Origin: Carex sylvatica
Lineage: Eukaryota > Streptophyta > Magnoliopsida > Poales > Cyperaceae
DNA: 54,316 nucleotides
NCBI GenBank assembly: GCA_964058845.1
Contig: CAXKVR010000176.1
Coordinates: 1-54,316 of the forward strand
Direction: 5' to 3'
The notes under the pieces were generated by a model, which saw only the letters and a program-made list of their open reading frames with translations, did no database searches and was not told the origin of the DNA. A program made the position numbers and the translations under genes. Each line of letters starts with the position of its first letter. Position 1 is the first letter of the stretch. This document shows positions 1 through 9,513 of the stretch, piece after piece.

Positions 1-720
1 AAAAATTAAACTAACCTATTTTAAAAGACCTATGAAAATTAAATCCGAATTTTGAAAAATAAATCTAATCTATTCAAAACAAATATAATCACTTCACATA
101 TTCAAATCTATAAAACTAACCTATTTTAAAAAACAGAAAATTTAAAAACAGAAATTAAAAAACAGAAATTAAAAAACAGAAATTAAAAAACAGAAAATAA
201 AAAACAGAAATTAAAAAACAGAAATTAAACTAACCTATTTTAAAAGACCTATGAAAATTAAATCCGAATTTTGAAAAATAAATCTAACCTATTCAAAACA
301 AATATAATCACTTCACATATTCAAATCTATAAAACTAACCTATTTTAAAAAACAGAAAATTAAAAAACAGAAATAAAAAAACAGAAAATGAAAAACAGAA
401 AATAAAAAACAGAAATTAAACTAACCTATTTTAAAAAACCTATTAAAAATAAATCCGAATTTTGAAAAATAAATCTAATCTATTCAAAACAAATATAATC
501 ACTCCACATATTCAAATCTATAAAACTAACCTATTTTAAAAAACCTATTAAAATTAAATCCGAATTTTGAAAAATAAATCTAACCTATTCAAAACAAATA
601 TAATCACTTCACATATTCAAATCTATAAAACTAACCTATTTTAAAAAACAGAAAATTTAAAAACAGAAATTAAAAAACAGAATTTAAAAAACAGAAATTA
701 AAAAACAGAATTTCAAAACA
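1..720. repeat. AT-rich composite tandem repeat array
   Basis: A module of about 105 bp starting with CTAACCTATTTTAAAA recurs from about 11, 229, 420 and 525, with partial starts near 117, 333 and 629. Between modules are variable numbers of a short AAACAGAAATTAAA-like unit of about 14 bp. The array therefore has two nested periods. It runs off the left edge, so its full size is unknown. No coding potential is seen. Confidence 0.9.
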
Positions 721-1290
721 GAAATTAAAAATAAATATAATTATTTGACATATTCAAATCTAACATAAACTAAATAAATCTAACATATTCAATAAATCTA
801 ACAAATCTAATTACTTAATAAATTTAACAAACCTAACAAATGACAAATCTAATTACTTAATATTCAATAAATTAAGCATAAACTAAATGTACTCTACAAA
901 AATAAATTAATCTAAAATGAAATAAATGTTACCTTTAAATCTCGCGAAAATTTTTTGCGGAAGGTGCCGAACTTTGTAATTCCGTTTGCAGATTTGTGTA
1001 ATGAATTAAATTTACAATTATATTTTTTTTTAAACAATAAATTAAAAAATAGTGAATAATTAAATTGAAAAATTGAGATTGAGAGAATGAGAGATGAGAG
1101 AATGAGAGTGTGAATTTTTGGAGAGGAAGATGGGGTATTTAAAGAAAATATTGGGAGGGAATAAAATTTGAAAGAAGAAAAAAAAAAAAAAAAAAAAAAA
1201 AAAAACCCGACGGGTGACCCGGGTGGGTCCGGCCGGTCGGGTTTGATTAGACCGGTCCGGGCCCGGTTGAACCGGCGGGAATTTGAATTC
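721..1290. other. AT-rich single-copy-looking stretch with A24 run
   Basis: Low-complexity AT-rich DNA that decays out of the tandem array and ends in a run of A (about 1179-1204) directly before GC-rich sequence. The open frames on the minus strand here translate the A-run as poly-Phe and are not credible genes. Confidence 0.5.
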
Positions 1291-1600
1291 AAAAAAATTT
1301 GAACTCAACGGGTTGGGTCGGGTCAGATCGGGTCCGGGTCAGGTCGGGTCCGGGTTGGGTCGGGTCCGGGTCGGGTCGGGTCGAGGTCGGGTCCGGGTCC
1401 GGGTCGGGTCGGTCGGGTCGGGTCGGGCCGGGTCGGGCGTAAATCGGACCGGGTTTGCTCGGGTTTTGAACCAAATAACCGTACCCTACCTGTTTTTTAC
1501 CCGTACCCGTTTACCCGACCCATACCCGGGCTCGGGCACGGGTAACCCGGGTACCGGGCACGGGCGGGTACGGGTCGGGTCCGCCCTTGTGGGGTATTTG
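1200..1600. repeat. GC-rich (CGGGT)n-type minisatellite island
   Basis: After the A-run the sequence switches to degenerate GGGTC / CGGGTCC repeats from about 1305 to 1440, followed by ACCCG/CGGGT motifs in both orientations to about 1590. Its base composition is unlike anything else in the window. Dense CGGGT motifs in both orientations near an end are typical of subterminal regions of some plant hAT elements. The sequence at 1587-1612 could be such an end, but I found no partner terminus. Open frames across it are repeat artefacts. Confidence 0.7.
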
Positions 1601-1672
1601 CAAACCACTATTGGGACCAACCGGATTTTTTTTTAATTACTCTTGTTGGTTCCAAAGCCAAAGGTACCTGGA

Positions 1673-1692
1673 GGGGGGGGGGGGGGGGGGGG
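1673..1692 (+). repeat. G20 homopolymer
   Basis: A run of 20 G following GTACCTGGA. It is the first of three long G runs in the window, all with G on the plus strand. Homopolymers of this length are error-prone in sequencing. Confidence 0.9.
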
Positions 1693-1699
1693 TTGAGGG

Positions 1700-2880
1700 G
1701 TGAGTAGGGGCTTTTAAATTTTTTAAACTAAATTAACTTCTTACATGCATCTACAAGTTATTCATGGCGGAAACTAGAATAATTTTAATCTAAACTAATA
1801 AATATGAAAGTAAATATGAGAGTTTAGAGATACTTGACACAAGAGTTGTTTACGGAGTTTAGCACTAACGTCTGCATCTCCGAGGCTTCGCCACCTTCTT
1901 GATGACGCGCCCTTCTTTACACAATGAGAAATGAGTACAAGGAGGAACTGGCGAGCCCTTACAAATCACACGATATGAGCATGTAAATGACTAAAGAGCA
2001 CTAAAGGCTCTAATACAAGAGAAGCGAGCACTCAAGACTCTAGTGTTTGAATGAATAAAAGATCTCTCACAAATCACTCTAATTCTTACAATAGATTGAG
2101 TATGGTGGAGTAGATTTTCGGTTGTTGAATGAGTATGAAAGTTTCAAAATCAAGCAACCAAGGTGGCTTTATTTTTTAGCAAGAGAAGATGAATTTGGTG
2201 GCTGGAGCAACAAGAGAAAACCTAATATTTGTTTCTATATATAGGGAGAAAAGAAAATATAGGTTTATAGACATTTTCATATCTGACGTCTGTCTTCCAC
2301 GGCACATAGCGACCCATCACTTTATCATTTGAATAAAGTTAAAATATGAATGTTGTAGATCTTGGCAAATCGGAGTTCGTATAGCCAAACGGCGATCAAA
2401 ATACGAAAGATGTGCAGGCTGTTGGATTGAATCCGTTATAATGGTAGGAACCGTTATGTAACAAAAAATTCATTTCCGAGATCCACATTTCTGCCAAAAC
2501 TTCAGAGGCCAATTGTTGTGGCACCCGTTATAACAGTTATGACCCGTTACAACGGTTATCAACTGTTGTGAAATTTCAACAATCTTCAAAGAGGAGTATC
2601 TTGGTGCTCGAGTTTCTGATTTCGGCATATGACTACTTTTCAGAAAGCTTGTGAAGAGTAGATATTTATTTTGAATTCTCAGCCTTCATTGGAACAATGG
2701 TGCAGTTAGTTATCTCAAGGACAAATGAAAGAACCTTAATAGTCTTGTTGCAATTCTAAATCTTATGAACCTCCACATATATCAACTCAAGGAAATTTTT
2801 AAATTCAATAAATATATATTTTGTAAATCTAGTTAAACATACAACTAGATTATGCCAGAATCCAACAATCTTCCTCTTTT
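1700..2880. other. Unidentified intergenic DNA, possibly LTR-derived
   Basis: No open frame or known domain. The stretch ends at AGAATCCAACA (about 2866), which read on the minus strand starts TGTTGGATTC, a common start of copia-type LTRs. The matching LTR end and primer site could not be fixed. Around 2420-2580 several CCGTTATAA / GTTACAACGG motifs form a local cluster. The assignment is weak. Confidence 0.25.
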
Positions 2881-3639
2881 GAGGATTTGCAAAACATATA
2901 TATCAAGTGAGTCCATAAATTTATTATTCCCACAAAATTCGGAATTTTTAGAATTTTAGAATTTTTTGTTTTTCACATAAAAATAAAATATGACAATTAA
3001 AGCATGCATATTTGCACTAGGTCAGAATTTTGAATTATATAAAGTGCATAGTACGTGAGATAGACTCTCAACTATTGTTGAAATTATAGGGTCATGTATA
3101 TAAGTATTTTATAAATGATCAAATTGAATTATTCTCTTAGTATGACAGTATTGCAATTAGTGAATGAACTATATGTATTTGATCAAGATTGATATACTTA
3201 ATTAGACACGAAACTTCAATTGCTTTATTTGGAATTTATTCTTTATTCTCATAAAATTAGATATTGAAATTTTATTTGATCAATATTCTCATGAAATTGA
3301 ATGTTGCAATTCAGCATATTCAATTTAATTAAAATTTAGTAAGTGAAGTTATTTAATTGATCAAAGTCCAATATTTTAATAGATCAATGAAATTTGATTG
3401 TTGCAATTCGAGGTATAATTTAGTCATGAAATTCAAGAATACCTAACTTAAATCTAAGATCATTGTTTCTTTTAAAGTTTGATGATTTGATAAAACTATT
3501 GGTAATGTGATGTAAAAATTCATTGTCAATGATCCAATTAATTTCTTTTGTTTGTAACGATCAAACACACATACGAGCGTATATAATAGTTATAAAAGAA
3601 TGGATAATAACTAATATATACCTTTATCTTATCTCACCA
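2881..3639. other. Intergenic, nothing recognised
   Basis: AT-rich DNA with repeated ATTTGATCAA / GAAATTGAATGTTGCAATT-like words at 3120-3420. No gene, RNA gene or transposon terminus could be supported. Confidence 0.4.
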
Positions 3640-4328
3640 CTGCCCGGTTTGTCTTCTTTTAATGTTGCTTTTGCTTGCAATGCTTCTTCTAGCAATTCTT
3701 GCTTCTTCTTCTTTTTCCTTTACTCGTGAGCCACCAAGGAACTTCAGAGATCGTCGATGGTCATTTCTTCTAAGTTTTTCGACTCTTCAATCGCACACAC
3801 CACATTCTCAAAGTCATCAGTCAAAGTCCGTAATATTTTCTCCACCACTCTTGCATTGGTTATAGTCTCGCCATTTCGTTTTAGTTGATTAACAACACTT
3901 TGTACCCTAGTTATATAATCAGATACACCTTCAGATTCTTTCATTTTCATCGCCTCGAGTTTGCCACAAAGAATTTGTAATCGAACTTGTTTTACTCGGT
4001 CGGTACCTTTTTATGCCTTCTCTAAAATTTCCCACGCCTCCTTTGATCTTGTCGCACAAGCGATCTTCTCAAAACCGAATTCATCAACCGCTTGAGAAAG
4101 AAGATAAAGTGCGGTTTTATCTCTTATTCTGGTTTCTTTGAGAAGCTTCAATTGATTACTCGGCATTTGGGCTGTCGCACCCGGATCTTCATAGCCGACT
4201 TTGACTACTTCCCACCCATCTTATGCATCGAGTAAAGCCTTCATTTGTATACTCCAATTCTCATAGTTTGTCTTTGTTAGGCGTGGTAATGGAACTTGTC
4301 CAAATGATGTCACGGCGGAACTTGCCAT
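3640..4328 (-). pseudogene. Decayed Ty1/copia gag (UBN2/DUF4219 type)
   Basis: Reading minus from the ATG at 4328, which directly follows the primer binding site, the translation opens like copia Gag proteins (a VPLPRLTKTNYENWSIQMK region). It continues through conserved blocks including KEAWEILE, DRVKQVRLQIL, SDYITRVQSVVNQL and ENVVCAIEES to an EEMTIDDL end and a Lys-rich tail. At least three in-frame stops interrupt it (codon 36 is TAA; others follow KEAWEILEKA and TIDDL). The zinc knuckle and pol are not present to the left. It is an old, dead fragment of a minus-strand element whose LTR would lie to the right. Confidence 0.85.
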
Positions 4329-4329
4329 G

Positions 4330-4341
4330 GCTCTGATACCA
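4330..4341 (-). other. Retrotransposon primer binding site (tRNA-Met type)
   Basis: Plus strand GCTCTGATACCA is the complement of TGGTATCAGAGC, the initiator Met-tRNA primer site of plant copia elements. It lies 3 bp from a TG at 4345 that would be the inner LTR end, and 1 bp from the gag start at 4328. Confidence 0.85.
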
Positions 4342-4344
4342 CTT

Positions 4345-4653
4345 TGTTAGATTGAAATTATAATTCTGGAGGAGAGAACACAAACTTTAAAATATATATT
4401 TTTATGACAAAGCAAGAGTATAAGAGGCTAGTTTCTTCTATTACAAGACTTGTATGTATTTCACTCATGCATACTTCCTACAAAAGCTCATACAAAATAT
4501 CTAGATATTTCTACTCCTATCCTTATCCATTTTCTAGATATTTCTTATGAACACTCTAGATTTGGATATTTATCTAACTTTCTAAAGGCTACTACATATT
4601 AGAAGACAATTTGGATTTGAACTCTAGAAGCCAATTTCAATTTGAACTCTTAT
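4345..4653 (-). repeat. Probable LTR of the decayed copia element
   Basis: The LTR should begin at TGTTAGATTG (4345) beside the primer site. The outer end is uncertain; I tentatively place it at TTATGTGGCA (4653), before a T-run. No second LTR is visible. Confidence 0.4.
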
Positions 4654-4850
4654 GTGGCAGCCCTTTTTTTTTTGACTTCTAACTTCTCTCCATAAAATAA
4701 TTAAGTTTATAATTTAATAGTAATTTAGGTTGAGTTTCAGAGATACATACCTCATAGTTATTCTCACAAGATTGTGGCCATGGTGCAGCGAGATCCGATT
4801 GTATTACTTCTCTTACATTTCCTAGGTCTATCCACATCCTGACTTCATCT

Positions 4851-4900
4851 TCTGCTAGATTTCCATTTGTTACTAGACTCATATCAGCTGCTGTGCTCAT
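4851..4900 (-). other. Start of a possible unassigned minus-strand first exon
   Basis: Minus-strand ATG at 4898-4900 opens 50 codons beginning MSTAADMSLVTNGNLAEDE. The frame reaches a good donor-like GAG/GTATGT at about 4751. I do not recognise the protein and cannot find a second exon. It may be a captured gene piece or chance. Confidence 0.2.
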
Positions 4901-4909
4901 TTTCTTAAG

Positions 4910-6140
4910 CAGTAGTGATGAGTATTTTGTGTATACGGAATTAGGATTATTCTATACTCTTTATGCCTTTAAATTTATAAACCTCAATACTCAAAAGAAA
5001 TGTTAGTTGCAAGCGCACAACCTATCCTTATTACAAATTGGTTAGATCCTAATCCAAACCTATGGTATTTGCATTCATAATTTGGTACTATCCTATTGAT
5101 CCTAGTCAATTTTGATTCTTTTGAATCCAAAACAGGATAACTACAATTCAAGTACTAATTATGTAATTAACACAAATGATAAATCGTATAAATTAACAAT
5201 TAAATCCCAATAAACAATCATAATAAAAATAAATAACCGAATAAAGTGGAATTAAACAAGTTCATGCATTGACCTAAATTCCTAGAGAAAAATCTACTAT
5301 CTCTTGGAGAGATCCATTACAAAGATTGACAAAAATAATAAGAAATAAAATAAGAAAATAGTTACACCCTTTATCAAGTCTAAAACCTCAATAATGCCGA
5401 AGTCTTGGTTGGATCTTCTTCTTCTCCTTCCTTTGAAAAATTCAGGGACTTCGAGAAATTCTGTCAATTTATCGCTATAGTTTATGAAAATGAACATGCA
5501 TGCACCAAGAGGAGATGAGAGATGAGAGATTCACCCTTCAATAGAAAATGAACCCCCCTGTTATATAGCTAAAGATCATGCTCAATTTAGAGGCTAGAAG
5601 GTGGGGGTTAGTGGGTCCTATCTTTGTCTTATTTTCCAAACAGTCATGTCTAAATTTGGCTCTTAAAATGCATTCATTGTGCGTTAAAAATAGAAACTGT
5701 GTTGAAAATGTGTATTTCTGGCTGTCTGCAGGTCCAGTGCGTCCGTACTGTCCTGTTTTGGCTGAAGAATCTGAAACTTGCAAAAAATCGGCTAAGTGAT
5801 GAGTGCGGGTGCTCCATCCACATTGGGGTTGAGTGCGTCCGCACTGGGCTCGGACTTTTTCTGTGAAGCACTGAGATGCTGAAAATTTGACTAAGTTCTT
5901 AGTGCATCTGCACTAAGGTTGAGTGCGGGTGCTCCATCCGCATTTTTCTTCATTTTTCATCATTTTCTACAATGTAAAGCCGAGCAAACGCAGTAACTTG
6001 ATTCTAGGTATATTTCATTCACTTTAATTTACTTTATATTCAAAATACAAGATATTTGGTGTTGTTTCGTGATAAAAATAAAATTAAATGTGTATATAAT
6101 ATATACTTATCATTGCCGATTGGGGATTGTTTATGGTAGT
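4910..6140. other. Retrotransposon-like intergenic DNA with GTGCGG repeats
   Basis: No gene recognised. Between about 5725 and 5945 related words (AGTGCGTCCGCACTG, GAGTGCGGGTGCTCCATCC, AGTGCATCTGCACTA) recur, each a near-palindrome of the form AGTGC-n-GCACT. The context (a minus-strand gag start and primer site just to the right) suggests a decayed LTR element internal or LTR region. The open frames here look incidental. Confidence 0.35.
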
Positions 6141-6143
6141 AGC

Positions 6144-6233
6144 TTACATAGTGGCCATTTGAGTCATCATTCTCGCCATCTGCTCAATCAACGCAGCAGT
6201 GGTGGTCGATTCCTGGGATTTGGCTTCTGACAT
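6144..6233 (-). pseudogene. N-terminal gag remnant of a second retroelement
   Basis: Minus ATG at 6233 encodes a 29-residue start, MSEAKSQESTTTAALIEQMA followed by a Met-rich stretch, then TAA. It lies 109 bp from the primer binding site, on the expected side and strand for a gag leader, and then degenerates. I call it retroelement gag by position and style only, without a domain match. Confidence 0.5.
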
Positions 6234-6342
6234 TGTTCTACTACAAAAGTGTGGACAGCTTCTTAGAGCAGTATATCACGAGAAATTGAAGTTAAAGACA
6301 AGAACGACAATAATTTCTCTAGCTATATCACCAGGCAACCAC

Positions 6343-6354
6343 GCTCTGATACCA
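6343..6354 (-). other. Second Met-tRNA primer binding site
   Basis: GCTCTGATACCA abuts TGTCAAATT, the inner end of the LTR that follows directly at 6355. Confidence 0.85.
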
Positions 6355-6684
6355 TGTCAAATTATGCTGAAAAAAATAAATGGAACACAAGACTCCCAAG
6401 AAATCTCTTTTCCCATCCTATTTTATTTTTCTGTTTTTCTTGTATGAATTACACGGCTCTTACATGCCTATTTATCAATTCAAAAATATTTTGTATATCA
6501 TGCTATACATGAAAACCAATCCTAGAATGACAAATTATGAAATACTATCTATTGCGTATTTCACTAGATACATATATGATTGATATCCTTGAATTTCTTC
6601 TTTCCTCCTTTTGAGTAGATATAGATCTTCTAGAGGATTCGACTTGATCTCCAAGTTATGCTGGAACCAAGTGTAATCTTAACA
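6355..6684 (-). repeat. LTR (about 330 bp) of a minus-strand element
   Basis: The inner end TGTCAAATTATGCTG adjoins the primer site. A plausible outer end is AAGTGTAATCTTAACA (6684), giving TGTTAAGATT as the start on the minus strand. The LTR contains no gene. The partner LTR was not seen. Confidence 0.55.
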
Positions 6685-6689
6685 ATTAT

Positions 6690-7090
6690 TGATAGACCCC
6701 TAGCAAAACTATGTAATAATTTCTTGTATGAATGAATACTTGGAATTGTATGTAAACATGGTACTTGTGACACAATAATATTTACTTTGAAAATTTTTTA
6801 AATTTTGAGAGAAATAGAAAATACAAAAAAATTCTAAAATCAAGAAATTACAAAACATAGAAAAATAAAATAAGAATAAAAGAATAAAAGATGACCGAAA
6901 ATAATGAGTACGGGTACTTACTCAAGACTGGTTACTAATAGACTCAATAGTCCTCCCAATTTACAATTTTCACATAATTTATTTTTGAAAAAAATTGTCA
7001 CATATATCAACACACTTAGTTGATATACTTTGCTCCAACGAATTGAGAAAGAAAATCAATAAATTAAATCATTAGAATTCCTTACTATTA
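6690..7090. other. Intergenic, nothing recognised
   Basis: AT-rich DNA without open frames or terminal repeats that I could support. Confidence 0.4.
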
Positions 7091-7095
7091 GTCCA

Positions 7096-7468
7096 ATTAA
7101 AAGTCTTTTTTCAGTTTCCAACAGTGAAGTCTTATCTATTGAAATATTCGAATTATCAGATTTTAGTTTCTTATATTATTTAAAGTATGTCAGAAAGGTT
7201 TGATTGGATGATCTACTTTTTATTTATAGACATGTACGATTTGAAATGAATGCTATCTTAGGTTGCTGCAGAATGGCACTTTAATTCGAATTAAAGCACC
7301 ATTCTGCAGCAACCTGAGATAGCATTAATTTCAAATCGTACATGTCTATAAATAAAAAGTAGATCATCCAATCAAACCTTTCTGGTGGTACTTTATATAA
7401 TATATGAAACTGAAATATGATACTTGAATATTTCAACAGATAAGACAGAAAAAAAGACTTTTAAGGGG
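7096..7468. repeat. Spacerless palindrome (foldback hairpin)
   Basis: The inner arms 7192-7287 and 7288-7383 are inverted copies of each other with no spacer (centre TTAATTC/GAATTAA). By eye 92 of 96 positions pair. Looser pairing (roughly three quarters) continues outward to about 7096 and 7468. A transcript would fold into one long near-perfect hairpin. It has no coding content and no clear target duplication. Confidence 0.85.
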
Positions 7469-7560
7469 GCACAGTACAACACGTTAATTGAACTTTGCTT
7501 CAAACCATTCTGTTTTAATTGCATACTGTTTTAATTGCATACTGTTTTAACTATATATAT
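7458..7560 (+). repeat. Repeat family R, truncated third copy
   Basis: From TTTTAAGGGGGCACAGTACA the sequence matches the left end of the repeat at 30887, including ACGTTAATTG and the CTGTTTTAA words. It breaks off in a TA microsatellite near 7560. Confidence 0.65.
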
Positions 7561-7574
7561 ATATATAGTATATA

Positions 7575-7985
7575 TATATATAGGGTTGGGGTAAAATCAG
7601 CTATGGCTTATTTCGCGTTGGTGAGCCACGACTCATTTTAGCTATTTTAAAAATTCAAACAACCGATCCGAACCGTTCATCTTGTTCTCCATATTGAAAT
7701 GTGTATGGAGACCAAATTTTACATTTTTTGAATTTGGCATGGTTTACTATTTATTAAGTATTTTTTAAAATTGCTGATTCGATGGTCTAGAAATTTTTAT
7801 TATTTTTTTACTGTTCACAGCAAAACAACAATTTTAAAAAATACTTAATAAATAGTAAAAAAAAATTTAAAAAATGTAAAATATAGAGATCACATCTAAC
7901 AGTTCGGATCGGTCGTTTGGACTTTCAAAATAAAAATACTGCGTGCAGTACAAACGCTTGGTGAGCCATGACTCACCCAAGTCCA
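7575..7985. repeat. Foldback MITE, family F, copy 1
   Basis: Paired words run inward from both ends: GTGAGCCACGACTCA with GTGAGCCATGACTCA, AACCGATCCGAACCGTTC with ACAGTTCGGATCGGTCGTT, TTTTACATTTTTT with AAAAAATGTAAAA, and TTTACTATTTATTAAGTA with its complement near 7845. The element sits between TA/CT microsatellites, which hides any target duplication. A related copy lies at 42755-43060. Confidence 0.75.
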
Positions 7986-8017
<32 letters not shown>

Positions 8018-8201
8018 GACAACATGTTGAACGCTTTACTATTTTTTTAGAATTTTGAAAATAGTGTTTAATATGGTCAAAATTTTTTTATTTTTGAAGA
8101 TAGTGATTTTCAAAAATTATAAAAAACAAGTAAAAAAATTCAAAAACTGGAGAACATGTTTATATGAGTAGAGTAGCCAATCCCATATATATAGAGTGAT
8201 A

Positions 8202-8203
<2 letters not shown>

Positions 8204-8241
<38 letters not shown>
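8204..8241 (+). repeat. G38 homopolymer
   Basis: Thirty-eight consecutive G, preceded by AGA and followed by AAGTGAAGG. On the minus strand it gives a poly-Pro frame that is an artefact. The run could form G-quadruplex structures. Confidence 0.9.
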
Positions 8242-8242
<1 letters not shown>

Positions 8243-8639
8243 AGTGAAGGGTTTTGAATTAAAGCTTCAGAGAGAGTGAAGAGACGCATAAAGTTGAAAG
8301 GTTTAAACGTTTCAAATTCAAGCTGATTGTATCGGTAACTTGGTTTGAACAGATTGAAGAAGGTATCAGGTACTCCAAATTTTGGCAAACCTTCCTCTGT
8401 CGGTTACGACCATGGTACCTATAGAAGAAGGGTCAGGTTAAATCATAGGAGAACAAAATAAACGAATATGATCAATACTCTATAAACTGTTATGAGTATT
8501 AGAGAGGAAAGAGAAGTTAAAAATATAAATTACCTTGTATTTTTGTCACCTTTTAGGCAAAAAGATGCTCAACAATACAAGTGAAAATAAAAATCAGTCG
8601 CAAAGAATGTGTGACTCGCTCAATGTCAATTGCTCACCC

Positions 8640-8840
8640 CACACAATAAATAATAAATAGCAAAGTTACATTGCAGACCAAAGATGTAAATCGTATATTT
8701 TTTTACAAATGAAATGAATCAAAGGCTGGGAAATTATTTTACCATTGGACCATGTAAATAGTATTTTTTTTAGACTACAAGAGAAATAGAATATATGACA
8801 TTCGAAATTATGACAGAGACCTGTGGTGTTAAATAAATTA
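8640..8840. repeat. Dispersed repeat D, copy 1 (upstream of the PKS gene)
   Basis: The block from AGCAAAGTTACATTGCAGACC through GACAGAGACCTGTGGTGTTAA is repeated with about 85% similarity at 15060-15250. Shared words include GATGTAAATCGTAT, CTGGGAAATTATTTT and CATTGGACCATG. No open frame is shared, so it is probably a non-coding transposon remnant. Confidence 0.7.
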
Positions 8841-9039
8841 TTCATATTGAACAAATTTGTACACAAATATACAAAATATATAGATTCGCAAATATACAAA
8901 TTTTGTGCATACAGAGGAACTCCCTCCCTCCCCCTGGTGTTAAACAAATTTGTACATAAATACAGATTTACATGCAACGTAATTAATCAAACAACATATG
9001 ATATTGAATATTAGACAGATAAATTCATGATTGATTACC

Positions 9040-9185
9040 CTCTTCTCGGTCTGAGAGTGGTAGGGAGATTTAGCTCATCATAAATATAGGTGTCATTGTG
9101 CTAAACCTCAACAAAAAATCAAGATGACACACGAGGGGGAAATGAAGATGAGAGAAATCTCGACCTACCACCATCAGACGGAAGG
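9040..9185. repeat. Imperfect inverted repeat in PKS upstream region
   Basis: CGGTCTGAGAGTGGTAGG (about 9047) pairs with CCTACCACCATCAGACGG (about 9164), and GGTGTCATTGTG pairs with GATGACAC between them. It is probably a decayed foldback element, about 330 bp upstream of the PKS start codon. Confidence 0.5.
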
Positions 9186-9322
9186 AAAGGGAAATGAAGA
9201 GAAAATGAAGAGACAATAAGGAGGAGGGTAAACTTCAAGTACCGTTCTTATTAGTATCCTCATACGGTAAACTTAAAAAATAAAATTATTTGTATCCACC
9301 TTATTATTATAAATTTGGTATG

Positions 9323-9413
9323 TATCGAATAGTTGAATTAATAAATTTTGTAGACATTCTTGCAAAGTTGATCTCATTCTTTTAATTTTATCGAATAATT
9401 GAATTAATAAATT
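9323..9413 (+). promoter_or_regulatory. Duplicated 25-bp element in PKS promoter
   Basis: TATCGAATAGTTGAATTAAT plus AAATT occurs at 9323-9347 and again at 9389-9413 with a single mismatch. The second copy ends 51 bp before the TATA box. A conserved promoter duplication is possible, but I do not recognise the motif. Confidence 0.4.
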
Positions 9414-9463
9414 GGGACCAGTTCCAGTACATGTCTTGAAATCATCCCTGGAATGCATGCACT

Positions 9464-9472
9464 CTATAAATA
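9464..9472 (+). promoter_or_regulatory. TATA box of the PKS gene
   Basis: CTATAAATA lies 42 bp upstream of the ATG at 9514. With transcription starting about 30 bp downstream of it, the 5' leader would be only about 15-20 nt. No classical CHS-type G-box was found nearby. Confidence 0.65.
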
Positions 9473-9513
9473 GTAAGTGTTACTTTGGCAAAACCACTTC
9501 GAAAGGAATAGAA

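Noticed and set aside
912..1474. Several overlapping open frames on both strands (poly-Phe and Arg/Gly/Pro-rich)
   Set aside because: They translate an A-run and the CGGGT minisatellite; all frames stay open because of the repeat, not because of coding.
8140..8388. 82-codon minus-strand frame with a poly-Pro stretch
   Set aside because: The poly-Pro is the complement of the G38 homopolymer.
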